NCBI RefSeq assembly: GCF_002211105.1
Contig: NZ_JPUA01000034.1
Coordinates: 1,038,171 to 1,095,224, forward strand
DNA length: 57,054 nt
Direction of reading: 5' to 3'
Origin: Halomonas campaniensis
Lineage (GTDB): Bacteria > Pseudomonadota > Gammaproteobacteria > Pseudomonadales > Halomonadaceae
A program made the position numbers and the translations under genes. Position 1 is the stretch's first letter. Each line of letters starts with the position of its first letter. Of this stretch, positions 17,069 through 26,166 are shown piece after piece. The notes under the pieces are model-generated. The model saw only the letters and a program-made list of their open reading frames with translations, had not been told where the DNA came from and did no database searches.

Positions 17069-18583
17069 GTGTCCACGTGGCCCATCTTTATGGGCCTGAT
17101 CAAGCGTTCTTACAGTCAGCTATGGACGGTTTCACTGAGAATGATTGAAAACCTAACTTTTAAAAACCGAGCCCTTAAAAACCAGTGGGAGATGCCTGTC
17201 ATACGTTTCGCTCGCTTTGTTAAACGGTTTGTTGGGCGGGATACCATGAACCGCTATACCCCTGGGCTTCGCTGGCACCTTGATTTCCCTGATGCTCAAC
17301 GCCTCCCATGGTTACTCCCGGGAGGTTGGGTCGTGCAGGGATGGGTGGTGCTGCCTGAAGCATTAGCCGAGTGGGTGGGTAAGGCTGAAATTATTGCCCA
17401 GTGGAACAAAACCTTCGAGCTTTGCCATCCCCTGACGGTTCGACGCCCTGATGTCATTGAAGCGCTTTTTGGTGCCGCTGATGAGTCACATCCTCAAGTG
17501 CAGTGTGGCTTTCGTTTTACTGTGCCTCACCGTTTGGAGCAGTTCTCACTGTTTCTGCGCTTAGGTGATATGCAGTTTCCCCTTTCTCAGGTAGACATAC
17601 CGTCTGGCGTTCATTTAGATGAAGCACCCCCTCCTTCCCTTAAAGTGCTTGAGGGTAAGCAAGGGTGGTTGTTTTTAGATAATGACACCAATGGGAGTGT
17701 GGATCAGTATCGGGGGCGGCTTCGTCTCACGGCAGGTGGGGTAGAGCAGTGGCAGCAGTACTTACAAGGCGTTGACCAACTGGCTGAAACTGCCGAGGCC
17801 GCTCATGCCGTCTTGGTGGCACCTTCTAAAGAGAGTGTCATGGGGCCTAGCTATCATCCGTTTGCTGAGGGTGGTAATGGCCCCATACAGCAATTAATGG
17901 CGCTACCTGAAGCACGTAATATTGTTTACCCTCAAGCACTTTTGACTCAGTTGGGCGATGAGGCCTTTATTCGCACGGATAGCCACTGGTCCCAGCAAGG
18001 TGCGATGGTGGCTGCAAAAGCGCTGGCAACGGCGCTTGGCCTTGATTCCCAAGCGGTCAACGCGGTTTTTGCCGAAGATGAGTACGTGCAACGTAAAATT
18101 GTCGGCGACTTGGGCAATAAATTTACGCCAGAGCGCCATTGCAACGTAGAGATGCTGCGCTCATTCAGCTATATGAAGTATCGCTATTACGATAATGGCT
18201 TACCCAACTTTGGGCGTTTGTCGGTGTTAGTGAATGACCAAGCACTGATGCCCGGCGTGTGTTTACTCTTTGGCTCCTCCTCCAGCTATTCGATGCTTAA
18301 CTACTTATGCCGTCTATTTCAACAAGTGGTGTTTGTGCACAGCGCCGGAAGCCTCGATCCTGAGCTGGCGAAAGCGGTTAAACCGGCTTATTTGGTGGTG
18401 CAAACCAATGCACGGTTTATGGTGCAAGTACCCGAGGTTGATCAATCACTTTTGAAGTTAATTGATGAGAAACGTGCCCGGCTATCCGAGGATGAGTGGA
18501 TTGTGGTGGCTAAGCGAAAGGTCTCAGTCGCACACGATGATGCATTGATTAATAAACTTAATTTAACACCCTGGCTAGTCTAG
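17069..18583 (+). CDS. AlgJ/AlgX-like SGNH-fold protein, possible polysaccharide O-acetyltransferase
   Basis: A 504-residue protein with a GTG start. Residues about 80-185 carry the small domain seen elsewhere in the cluster (GGWVVQGWVVLPE, RRPDVIEAL, CGFRFTVPH). From about 200 on it resembles AlgX/AlgJ: GKQGWLFLDND, then RTDSHWSQQGA with Asp304 and His306, and LFGSSSSYS with a serine near 403. These fit the catalytic Asp, His and Ser of this fold, which O-acetylates alginate and similar polymers. Unlike AlgJ/AlgX it shows no clear signal peptide (the N-terminus is basic and only mildly hydrophobic). It may therefore act in the cytoplasm on the nascent glycan or its intermediates, or do something else. 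The start could lie further in. Confidence 0.65.
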   Translation: MSTWPIFMGLIKRSYSQLWTVSLRMIENLTFKNRALKNQWEMPVIRFARFVKRFVGRDTMNRYTPGLRWHLDFPDAQRLPWLLPGGWVVQGWVVLPEALAEWVGKAEIIAQWNKTFELCHPLTVRRPDVIEALFGAADESHPQVQCGFRFTVPHRLEQFSLFLRLGDMQFPLSQVDIPSGVHLDEAPPPSLKVLEGKQGWLFLDNDTNGSVDQYRGRLRLTAGGVEQWQQYLQGVDQLAETAEAAHAVLVAPSKESVMGPSYHPFAEGGNGPIQQLMALPEARNIVYPQALLTQLGDEAFIRTDSHWSQQGAMVAAKALATALGLDSQAVNAVFAEDEYVQRKIVGDLGNKFTPERHCNVEMLRSFSYMKYRYYDNGLPNFGRLSVLVNDQALMPGVCLLFGSSSSYSMLNYLCRLFQQVVFVHSAGSLDPELAKAVKPAYLVVQTNARFMVQVPEVDQSLLKLIDEKRARLSEDEWIVVAKRKVSVAHDDALINKLNLTPWLV

Positions 18584-18667
18584 CAGGGTTTTCTAGCAGG
18601 CTGGTGTGGCGCAGCTTAAGGGCTGGTAACATGCTCGCTCCCTATCCGCCGGATAAGACGCTTTTGA

Positions 18668-20941
18668 ATGAATGCTAATCACACGTCACGCAATAAGCCT
18701 TGGTACCCTCACCACCGCAGCCCTCAGGAGTTTGTTCCTTTACAGCAACTAAAGGCGACTTCACGCCCTGGTGAATGGCAATCCCTGGGCGCGGAGCCGC
18801 TTTTTTCGTTAGAAGGACAGTTACCGTTGCCCGGCTGGAACATGGTCGAAATTGCCTGTGAGCGGGACGTGACTAGCGTTGTATCTAGCCTCACGTTTGA
18901 GTCTGCACGACGCTCGTTAACGGTAGAGCTGCCTCTGCGTGTGGGTAAGATCACGAAGCGGCTTGTATACGTGCCATGGGGCGTGAAACGTGTGACGTTT
19001 GCGCCCATGAACGCTACGGGTACGTTTTCCTTGGCGCATTTTCGCTTTGTATGGCTAACGCCCATGTTTGCCTATAACCGTTTGCTGCAGCGGTTATCCA
19101 ACATGCATGAACACTATCGCGATCTTTCGTTGAAAGAAATTGAGCTCAGTTTGAAGCAGCAGGCGCGAAAACAGAGCCGCAAATGGCAAACCATTGCCCT
19201 GGAGGATTACGAAAGTACATTCATCAGTTTTTCCACTCGTCGCCACTACCAACAGTGGGTTCGTCAGGTTGAGCGAAGGCGTGCGCCTAGCGATCATGAG
19301 GTGGCCATGCGCCACAACGTGCACTCATTTGATTGTAGTATTTTGCTGGTATGCCCTATTGGCGAGGCGACGCCTGACGCATTAGAAGCTTTAAAAAATA
19401 GCTTAAAAAGCAGTTTGGCCAGTGTAGCGGAGCAGTCCTTGTCGCCGCGTCAGGCCGTACTTTTGTTACCGTCACCGGCATTTAATAGCTGGCAGGCATG
19501 GTTAGCTGAATGGCAGCGAGAGGTACCCGTTCTTCGTGTTGTAGAAAGCCATGCGACAAGTGTGGCGGCTTTACGGGTAGAGGCCCTTTCCTATTGCGAA
19601 CACTCCTGGATATGGTTTTTACGCCCAGGCGATCGTTTAGCGGCGAATGCACTGTTTCATATGGCCAGTATTGCCGCTGATAATCCACAAGCGCAGATGC
19701 TAATAGCCGATGAGGATAGCCTTGACGAAGAAGGGGTCAGGCACTCGCCCCAGTTTAAGCCTGAGTGGAACGCTGATTTGCTGCTTTCGATGCCGTATAT
19801 GGGCCGAGCCGTATGTTACCAGCACAGCTTTTTTCCACGCCTTTCAGCCGATATGTGTGGTGACAACGCTAATAACCCGGATTGGCTGGATTACGTGCAA
19901 ACGTTGGATGTGACGCGCCGCGATGACTTTTCTTCACAAAAGCTTGCCCATGTGCCCCATATTGCCTACCACGGTGTACCGGAGGCTGCCACAACGCCTT
20001 CCAGCTATGTAGAGGCTGTTAAGCAACACTTAAGTGCCTGCGGGCAAGTTGCAGAAGTAACGCCAGGGTTATTGCCCGGCACGCAGCGCATTCACTGGCC
20101 AATGCCTTCGCCAGAACCCTTGGTGAGCTTGCTGGTGCCTACCCGTGATGGTGTCGATATTTTGCGCCCTTGCGTTGATGCTATTTTAGATCGTACCGAC
20201 TATACCCACTTTGAACTGCTTATTCTGGATAACCAAAGCAGTTGCAAAGAGACCTTGGCGTATTTGGACGAAGTGGCGGCCCGTGACTCTCGAGTAAAGG
20301 TATTGTCTTGGAATGCTCCCTTCAATTATTCCTCTATCAATAATTTTGGCGCCGATAATGCCCGGGGAAGTGTCATTGGTTTAATCAATAACGATGTAGA
20401 ACCGATTGACGGTCAGTGGTTAAGCGAGATGGTAGAGCAAGTATCACGTCCTGATATTGGCTGTGTGGGAGCTAAACTCTACTACCCCAATGACACCATT
20501 CAGCATGGTGGCGTGATTCTTGGGCTAGGTGGATTAGCAGGGCATGCCCATCGCTTCTTTCAGCGTGATGAAGATGGTTATATGGGGCGCTTGAAAGTGG
20601 CTCAGAATCTTTCGGCGGTGACGGCAGCTTGCTTATTGCTGCGTAAAGAGGTCTTTGATGCCGTTAATGGTTTGAATGAGGGAGACCTGGCTGTTGCTTA
20701 TAACGATGTGGATTTATGCATAAAGGTTCGTGAGGCGGGTTACCGTAATCTGTGGACGCCATTTGCTGAGCTTTACCATCATGAATCCATTTCCCGCGGT
20801 GCCGATGACACCCCTGAAAAGCGTGCACGTTGGCTAAGCGAATATGCCTATATGCGTAAAACCTGGGGTGAATTGCTAGACAGTGACCCGGCCTATAATC
20901 CCAATCTAACCTTGGTTCATGAGGATTTTTCGTTGCGATAA
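18668..20941 (+). CDS. large family 2 glycosyltransferase, two glycosyltransferase-like parts
   Basis: The protein has 757 residues. About 30-130 is a beta-rich N-terminal part of unknown role. About 225-440 resembles the first half of tandem GT2 enzymes (PRQAVLLLPSP, WIWFLRPGD, IADEDSLDEEG, QFKPEWNADLLLSM), probably degenerate. The second GT2 domain at about 483-720 is well kept: PLVSLLVPTRDGVDIL, LLILDNQSSCKET, INNDVEPIDG for the metal site, and YNDVDLCIKVREAGYRN towards the end. It probably transfers one sugar to the glycan being built by the neighbouring enzymes. The ATG used here is followed by another two codons later; no strong ribosome-binding site decides between them. Confidence 0.85.
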   Translation: MNANHTSRNKPWYPHHRSPQEFVPLQQLKATSRPGEWQSLGAEPLFSLEGQLPLPGWNMVEIACERDVTSVVSSLTFESARRSLTVELPLRVGKITKRLVYVPWGVKRVTFAPMNATGTFSLAHFRFVWLTPMFAYNRLLQRLSNMHEHYRDLSLKEIELSLKQQARKQSRKWQTIALEDYESTFISFSTRRHYQQWVRQVERRRAPSDHEVAMRHNVHSFDCSILLVCPIGEATPDALEALKNSLKSSLASVAEQSLSPRQAVLLLPSPAFNSWQAWLAEWQREVPVLRVVESHATSVAALRVEALSYCEHSWIWFLRPGDRLAANALFHMASIAADNPQAQMLIADEDSLDEEGVRHSPQFKPEWNADLLLSMPYMGRAVCYQHSFFPRLSADMCGDNANNPDWLDYVQTLDVTRRDDFSSQKLAHVPHIAYHGVPEAATTPSSYVEAVKQHLSACGQVAEVTPGLLPGTQRIHWPMPSPEPLVSLLVPTRDGVDILRPCVDAILDRTDYTHFELLILDNQSSCKETLAYLDEVAARDSRVKVLSWNAPFNYSSINNFGADNARGSVIGLINNDVEPIDGQWLSEMVEQVSRPDIGCVGAKLYYPNDTIQHGGVILGLGGLAGHAHRFFQRDEDGYMGRLKVAQNLSAVTAACLLLRKEVFDAVNGLNEGDLAVAYNDVDLCIKVREAGYRNLWTPFAELYHHESISRGADDTPEKRARWLSEYAYMRKTWGELLDSDPAYNPNLTLVHEDFSLR

Positions 20942-21048
20942 ATGCTTGAATATCTAAATAAAAATCTGAAAGAGCCGGTGTCGTGGCACTTGTCAGAGAC
21001 GTTGCTACATCAATCAACAATCTTCGCCGGATATTCAAGTAATAGGTT

Positions 21049-22215
21049 ATGTTTAAAGTAATTAAAAAACCGGGCGTACTAGGTTTTATAGATCGGGTTA
21101 GTGGGGATGCGATTAGTGGTTGGAGCCTATCGCCATACGTGACGGTGGTAGTTAATGGCCGAACCCGTTGCCGTCTGTCTTGTAACCGACCTCGTGCGGA
21201 TGTGAAAAAGGCAGGGCTTTCTTTGAGTGGCAACGTGGGGTTTCAAGGGCCGCTTGCGCTGAAGCATGGGGATGTCGTCCGCGTGGTAACGCCGAAAGGC
21301 GTGCCATTACGGCATAGCCCTTGGCTTTATAGGCATCCGCAGAAAAGCGATTGGTTACCTATTGCCATCTCCCATCAGCACGCGGAGTATAAAGCCGTGG
21401 CTTCGCTTCCTGATCAATTGTTGGTAGATAGGTTTAAACCCCTGTTTGGGCAGTCTGCTGAACGTGGAATGGCTGGCGCTGTACTTAATGTTGCTAACCA
21501 AGCCCCCGTCATGGCGCGTTTTGATGTGGAGCCCAAGGCTCATGCAAACGTAATGCAGCTTTATGACAAGGTGATCACGCCTAGTCGCATAGCCGCGCCG
21601 CCTTTATTGGCAGCGTTTCCGCAAAAAAAGCATATGCTACAGATGTTTGCTTTTCAGCCAGGCATCACACTGGAAGAAGTGGGCAACGGGTGGGAAGCGT
21701 GGGTGCCTATGGTAATGGCTCAACTTCACACTCTTCAACAAGCTGGCGAAGCTGGGCGCAGCGCTTTAAAACGCCGCACCAGCCGCTTTAAAAGCTTATT
21801 GCATAGGCTGCTTCCATCGGTATTTGCCCAGGCTTTGCGTGAAGGTGTTAACAAGGTTGAACTGACATTTTTTGTCTTTTTAATGCGTGTTACTGCGCGC
21901 TTGCCACGCGTCTTATCGCATGGTGACCTGCATCGTAATAACGTGCTCATTGATACTCAGCAGCAGCAGGTAGCGCTTATTGACTGGGATCGATGGGGAT
22001 ATCTACCGTTAGGGTTCGATGCGGCGCTTCTGTTGCGGGGGCTACCCTGGCCTGCCGTAGAAAACTTGGCTGGAAAAAGAGCTGACCAGCAGTTGGGTGC
22101 TTTGGTGTTCACCTATTTGTTCCAATGCTTGGACGTCGCTCATTTCATGCGGTCTGAAGAGGCTGCCGAGTTGCGGGCTCGTATTTACAAGTTATATAAA
22201 CAGTTCAAAATGTAA
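21049..22215 (+). CDS. APH/choline kinase-fold phosphotransferase with N-terminal 'GW' domain
   Basis: A 388-residue protein. Residues about 8-105 carry the small domain shared with other cluster proteins (GFIDRVSGDAISGWSL, RPRADVKKAG, GFQGPLALKHGD). The rest is an aminoglycoside phosphotransferase/choline kinase-type fold, with catalytic loop LSHGDLHRNNVLI (Asp and Asn, about 288-300) and metal loop ALIDWDRWG. Such enzymes phosphorylate small hydroxyl compounds, sugars or lipids. In a capsule locus it might phosphorylate a sugar, a chain end or a lipid intermediate, as kinases do in WbdD-type systems; antibiotic resistance is unlikely from context. The gene starts 107 bases after the preceding glycosyltransferase. 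The intergenic repeat follows at once. Confidence 0.7.
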   Translation: MFKVIKKPGVLGFIDRVSGDAISGWSLSPYVTVVVNGRTRCRLSCNRPRADVKKAGLSLSGNVGFQGPLALKHGDVVRVVTPKGVPLRHSPWLYRHPQKSDWLPIAISHQHAEYKAVASLPDQLLVDRFKPLFGQSAERGMAGAVLNVANQAPVMARFDVEPKAHANVMQLYDKVITPSRIAAPPLLAAFPQKKHMLQMFAFQPGITLEEVGNGWEAWVPMVMAQLHTLQQAGEAGRSALKRRTSRFKSLLHRLLPSVFAQALREGVNKVELTFFVFLMRVTARLPRVLSHGDLHRNNVLIDTQQQQVALIDWDRWGYLPLGFDAALLLRGLPWPAVENLAGKRADQQLGALVFTYLFQCLDVAHFMRSEEAAELRARIYKLYKQFKM

Positions 22216-22270
22216 CCTGGTACAGGCAACTAACCCTGTTACGGCGTGCAGCGGTGCCCGGGGTATGACG

Positions 22271-22436
22271 TGCCACGGGGCGTCGTTCCGACGCCTCCCG
22301 CGGGTGCCTCGAAACGCTCGCTGAACTCGCATTCTCGTTACCACGCGCCACGGATTCATGCACAAAGCTGAAGGGTGGGTTTTCGTAGCGCGGCGTAAGC
22401 GTTAGCGCACCCGCGAAAGCAGCGCGAAGCGGTGCC
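22271..22436. repeat. interspersed intergenic repeat, single unit with a short core
   Basis: The left arm (GGCGTCGTTCCGACGCC to TCGTTACCACGCGC) and the right arm (GTAGCGCGGCGTAAGCG to GAAGCGGTGCC) are complete. The core is about 40 bases and differs from that of the 248-bp array. With the copy at 23171-23332 it flanks the toxin-antitoxin pair. Confidence 0.85.
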
Positions 22437-22498
22437 AGTGTGTTTGGTAAACGTGCTATGCTGAATTGATAAAAGCTGTTATGAGCTGGAGGTGTGAG

Positions 22499-22738
22499 AT
22501 GTACGCAGTGGAGTTCGAAACAGATATTGAGAATGAGTTTATTCGTCTCCCTCAGTTTGAGAAGCTGAAAAATCGCCATGTTAAAGTGATTGTTTTAACA
22601 GAAGATTCTCCCAGTGAAATACCAATGTCGGAAGCTCAGGTAGTCACGCCCCGTCGCCGACCTGCTAAGGTACCGCCTATCCGTTTTAATGAGGATTCAT
22701 TCGATACCGTACCGGATTCCAGTTGGGATTTTTCTTGA
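22499..22738 (+). CDS. small antitoxin-like protein paired with a PIN toxin
   Basis: A 79-residue protein, chosen to start at the ATG preceded 6 bases upstream by GGAGG rather than at a TTG further up. YAVEFETDIENEFIRLP at the start and KVPPIRFNEDSFDTVPDSSWDFS at the end fit antitoxins of VapBC-type pairs, which bind DNA through the N-terminus and block the toxin with an acidic C-terminal tail. I do not recognise the exact DNA-binding family. The stop overlaps the toxin ATG by one base (TGATG), which keeps their translation coupled and supports the pairing. Confidence 0.7.
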   Translation: MYAVEFETDIENEFIRLPQFEKLKNRHVKVIVLTEDSPSEIPMSEAQVVTPRRRPAKVPPIRFNEDSFDTVPDSSWDFS

Positions 22739-23127
22739 TGCAGGTTCTGGATACTCATGTTTGGTTGTGGTGGATGTCAGGCGATAAGCGGTTGAAGCCT
22801 AAATTGCGCGAAGCTATTGAAAATGATGCTTGCGTGGGAGTAAGCGCAATTAGTCTGTTTGAAGTGGCATGGTTGGTAGAGCACCAGCGTATTGATCTGG
22901 GATGTGCTCTAGAGTGGTGGTTCGAACAGGCGCTGGATGCTTCCAACATAACACTATTACCGATTACCCCTACGATTGCAGAGCGGGCCGCTAAGCTGCC
23001 AGAGCATCATAGTGATCCTCAAGACCGTATTATTATTGCAACGGCTTTGGCGCACCAGGCAAAAATCTTGTCAGCGGATTCGAAATTCAAGTTGTATAAG
23101 GAATTAAACTCGCTTCTGGTGCGTTGA
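22738..23127 (+). CDS. PIN-domain toxin, VapC-like ribonuclease
   Basis: The preferred start is the ATG overlapping the antitoxin stop, giving 129 residues, normal for VapC. The acidic PIN residues are present: Asp5 in QVLDTHVWLWW, Glu in SAISLFEVAWL, Asp in DPQDRIIIATAL and a final Asp in LSADSKF. VapC toxins cut tRNA or rRNA when freed from the antitoxin. The pair sits between two copies of the intergenic repeat inside the capsule locus. It may be a passenger or may stabilise the locus; the sequence does not decide. Confidence 0.85.
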   Translation: MQVLDTHVWLWWMSGDKRLKPKLREAIENDACVGVSAISLFEVAWLVEHQRIDLGCALEWWFEQALDASNITLLPITPTIAERAAKLPEHHSDPQDRIIIATALAHQAKILSADSKFKLYKELNSLLVR

Positions 23128-23170
23128 GTGCATTATTGTTTGTGTTTTTGTAGCTCAGTTTCAGCGCGAA

Positions 23171-23332
23171 GCGTTGCCACGAGTCGGTGGGCGTCGTTCC
23201 GCCTCCCGCAGGTGCCTCAAAACGCTCGCTGAGCTCGCTTTCTCGTTACCACGCGCTACGGTATGTGCACGCACTTGAATAGGTGGTTTTCGTAGCGCGG
23301 CGTAAGCGTCAGCGCACCCGCGACGGCGGCGG
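23171..23332. repeat. interspersed intergenic repeat, single unit
   Basis: GGGCGTCGTTCCGCC through TCGTTACCACGCGCTACG forms the left arm and GTAGCGCGGCGTAAGCGTC the right arm. The core (GGTATGTGCACGCACTTGAA) is close to the one that ends the array at 8545. It lies between the PIN toxin and the next glycosyltransferase. Confidence 0.85.
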
Positions 23333-23381
23333 CTAAAGCTTTTGAAGCAAGGAGCAGAACCATCGTTAAAAGGGATGTATT

Positions 23382-24443
23382 GTGAGCAGTCAGGTTGGGT
23401 GGGTTGTTCTAAGCGATGGGGCGCGACCGACCGAGGATATTTATTTCTTGGCATCCGCTGCTCCTGGTCTGCGCCGTCGTGGCGTGGCGGTCGAACGTTT
23501 CGCCGCTTCCCGGTCTTTCGGGTCCAGTTGGCTACATGGCCGTTCTCTTCTGCGTCGTTACGCGGGGGCTAATCTGCTGCTTTGCCGTTCGTTACCGGTA
23601 GGCTGGCTACGTTGGCTAGAACGTCATCGCCATGCCTTTGGTTATATTGCCTATTTGATCGATGATGATATTTTCGCTGCATACAATGACTTAACATTAC
23701 CGGCCGCCTATCGTAAGCGCATGGGGAGAATTGCTAAACATCAGCCTCGCTTAGTATCACTGGTTGATGAAGTGGTGGCCTCTAGTGAGCCATTGGCTCG
23801 CTGTTTTTTTAGTGAACACGACAATGTTCAAGTGCTTACGCCACCTTTGATTGCTCCACTGCCTTCACTTCAGCATTTTTCGCTACTACCATCTTCCAGC
23901 GCTAACTGGAAAATCGGCTTTTACGGTACCCGGGCGCATTTAGCTGACCTCATGCATATCGCCCCGGCCATAGAAGAAATTCAGTCTCAGCGTGTAGATA
24001 CCCAGGTGGAGGTTATGTTGGGGCCTCATACCCCAGAAAGTTTAATCACCCTGCCGCGATTAAACGCGCCTAGCCCCTTAACATGGGAGACGTTTAAGGT
24101 TTATCAACGAGAGCACCAGTGCCATATAGGCCTAGCCCCGTTGCTAGATACCCCGTTCAATCATGGCAAATCCTTTATAAAGTTTTTTGATATTACCGCC
24201 ATGGGCGGGGTGGGAATCTACTCCAATCGCTATCCGTATACTGAGATTGTCCACCACGGAAAAAACGGGTTGCTAGTCAATGATGCCCCCGTTGAATGGC
24301 GAAGCGCGTTAGAACACTTACTAGAAAACCCCAAAGCGGCTGCCAACATGGCTCAGCAAGCCGCTATTGATGCAAAAAAATTCGGTAACGTAGAGGCCGC
24401 TGTGCAATTCTGGTTAAAGCGTAGTGGTGCCGTGACGCAATAA
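23382..24443 (+). CDS. glycosyltransferase, GT-B fold (GT4-like)
   Basis: The protein is 353 residues, with a GTG start supported by AAAAGGGA about 8 bases upstream. The N-terminal half lacks a textbook signature but has the alternating layout of GT-B enzymes (LLLCRSLPVGWLRW, IAYLIDDDIFAAY). The C-terminal half has KIGFYGTRAHLADL, HIGLAPLLDTPFNHGKSFIKFFDITAMGG and GKNGLLV, corresponding to the nucleotide-sugar donor site of GT4-type enzymes. It would add one sugar to the capsule glycan in the cytoplasm. It is separated from the earlier glycosyltransferases by the repeat-flanked toxin-antitoxin pair and is followed 21 bases later by pgm, so the two are probably co-transcribed. Confidence 0.75.
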   Translation: MSSQVGWVVLSDGARPTEDIYFLASAAPGLRRRGVAVERFAASRSFGSSWLHGRSLLRRYAGANLLLCRSLPVGWLRWLERHRHAFGYIAYLIDDDIFAAYNDLTLPAAYRKRMGRIAKHQPRLVSLVDEVVASSEPLARCFFSEHDNVQVLTPPLIAPLPSLQHFSLLPSSSANWKIGFYGTRAHLADLMHIAPAIEEIQSQRVDTQVEVMLGPHTPESLITLPRLNAPSPLTWETFKVYQREHQCHIGLAPLLDTPFNHGKSFIKFFDITAMGGVGIYSNRYPYTEIVHHGKNGLLVNDAPVEWRSALEHLLENPKAAANMAQQAAIDAKKFGNVEAAVQFWLKRSGAVTQ

Positions 24444-24464
24444 TATGAACAGGGAGAGTGAACC

Positions 24465-26057
24465 ATGGAATCTACTGTTAAAGCTTTTTATGAAGAGCGA
24501 CCCAGCGCTAGCGTTGTAGGCGAGCGCGTGTCATTTGGCACCTCCGGCCATCGTGGCCGTTCTATCGAGCGTACGTTTAACGCCGCGCATATATATGCCA
24601 TCACTCAGGCGGTGGTCGACTACCGACGTGAGGCGGGCTATCTGGGGCCGCTGTTTTTAGGTTTTGATACCCATGCGCTTTCGCGCCCTGCCTGGGAGTG
24701 CGCGCTGCAGGTGTTGGCTGCCAATAAGGTACCGGTATTTGTCGAGAAAGATCACGGCTACACCGCGACGCCGCTGATCAGCCAGGCGATTCTGCACCAC
24801 AATCATCCCCATGATCAGGCGACACCCGATGTGGCGCTCGCGGATGGCTTAATCATCACGCCTTCGCACAACCCGCCAGAAGATGGCGGCATTAAGTACA
24901 ACCCGCACCACGGCGGCCCTGCGGATACTGACGCCACCGGCTGGATTGAACTGCGTGCAAACGCCTACCTGCTACGTCAATTGGAAGATGTGCCAACCGT
25001 GCCGGTTGATGAGGCGATTACCCATGCCCAGGAGTATGATTTCACAGCGCACTACGTTGCCAAGCTAGGCAGCGTGGTGGATATTGCCGCCATTCAAGGC
25101 GCAGACTTGACCTTAGGCGCCGATCCTATGGGCGGCACTGCACTGCCGGTATGGCAGGCGATAGCGGCGCACTACAATCTAAATCTTGATGTCGTGAATA
25201 CCACGATTGATCCTGCGTTTGCGTTTATGCCGCCGGATCATGACGGTAAAATCCGCATGGATTGTTCAAGCCCGGCGGCAATGGCTAACTTGCTCAAGAT
25301 TAAAGACCGCTTCGATATAGCCTTTGGCAACGACCCCGATGCTGACCGTCACGGAATAGTTGATGCTAGTGGTCTGATGAATCCGAACCACTTTTTGGCC
25401 GTGTGTATCGATTATCTGATTACACATCGCCCTGAATGGGCTGCGTCGCTAAAAATAGGCAAGACGCTGGTGTCATCCTCAATGATCGATCGGGTGGTGG
25501 CTTCTCATCAGCGCGAGCTGTATGAAGTGCCGGTGGGTTTTAAATGGTTTGTAGAAGGCCTGCACGAGGGCTGGCTCGCTTTTGGCGGCGAAGAGAGCGC
25601 GGGGGCGAGTTTGCTAACCCGCGACGGCAAGGCATGGTCTACCGATAAGGATGGCATAGTGCTGTGTTTGTTGGCAGCGGAAATTATGGCGGTCACCGGC
25701 AAAACACCCAGCGAGTATTACCGCACGTTGACTGAACGCTTTGGTGAGCCTTTCTATAAGCGAGTTGATACGGCTTGTTCAGCCGAAGAGAAGGCGGCGT
25801 TTAAAAAGCTGAGCGCTGAAAGCGTGACGGAGAAAACCCTGGCAGGTGATGCTATCACCGCTGTATTGGTAGACGCGCCGGGCAATGGTGCTGCTATTGG
25901 CGGCGTCAAAGTCACCACCGAGAACGGTTGGTTTGCCGCTCGGCCAAGTGGCACTGAATCGCTTTACAAGGTGTATGCCGAAAGCTTTAAAGGCGAGCAA
26001 CACTTGGATGAATTGATTGAGAACGCCAAGGCCTTATTGGCGGGTGTGTTGAAATAG
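24465..26057 (+). CDS. pgm: phosphoglucomutase (alpha-D-glucose-phosphate specific)
   Basis: The 530-residue protein is near the length of E. coli Pgm (546). Diagnostic segments are SFGTSGHRGRSIERTFN at the start, the phosphoserine loop ITPSHNPPEDGGIKYNP with Ser134, the metal loop GNDPDADRHGIVD, the sugar loop GGEESAGAS and ARPSGTESLYKVY near the end. It interconverts glucose-6-phosphate and glucose-1-phosphate, the precursor of UDP-glucose. With ugd 110 bases downstream it supplies UDP-glucuronate to the capsule; galU, the step between them, is not in the window. Confidence 0.95.
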   Translation: MESTVKAFYEERPSASVVGERVSFGTSGHRGRSIERTFNAAHIYAITQAVVDYRREAGYLGPLFLGFDTHALSRPAWECALQVLAANKVPVFVEKDHGYTATPLISQAILHHNHPHDQATPDVALADGLIITPSHNPPEDGGIKYNPHHGGPADTDATGWIELRANAYLLRQLEDVPTVPVDEAITHAQEYDFTAHYVAKLGSVVDIAAIQGADLTLGADPMGGTALPVWQAIAAHYNLNLDVVNTTIDPAFAFMPPDHDGKIRMDCSSPAAMANLLKIKDRFDIAFGNDPDADRHGIVDASGLMNPNHFLAVCIDYLITHRPEWAASLKIGKTLVSSSMIDRVVASHQRELYEVPVGFKWFVEGLHEGWLAFGGEESAGASLLTRDGKAWSTDKDGIVLCLLAAEIMAVTGKTPSEYYRTLTERFGEPFYKRVDTACSAEEKAAFKKLSAESVTEKTLAGDAITAVLVDAPGNGAAIGGVKVTTENGWFAARPSGTESLYKVYAESFKGEQHLDELIENAKALLAGVLK

Positions 26058-26083
26058 AATATTGAGGCCGTTTCATCCTTTGG

Positions 26084-26106
26084 CGGGCACCTTTTAATGG
26101 TGCCCG
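26084..26106 (+). terminator. possible terminator between pgm and ugd
   Basis: CGGGCACC and GGTGCCCG form an 8-bp GC-rich stem around a 7-base AT loop. The T tract after it is interrupted (TTATGCTTTT), so termination may be partial. Confidence 0.5.
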
Positions 26107-26166
26107 TTATGCTTTTGGTAAGTGTTTCAATTTGTCGTTTCTATTCAGTTTTAGGGATTTATTAGG

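Noticed and set aside
20942..21061. A 39-codon open frame starting right after the glycosyltransferase stop, with a 10-bp inverted repeat (20945-20954 and 21030-21039) around the gap
   Set aside because: It has no ribosome-binding site of its own, overlaps the APH-like gene in another frame and gives no recognisable peptide. The inverted repeat is AT-rich and widely spaced.
23150..23175. TGTAGCTCAGTTTCAGCG, which looks like a tRNA D-arm
   Set aside because: No acceptor, anticodon or T stem follows; it runs straight into the interspersed repeat.
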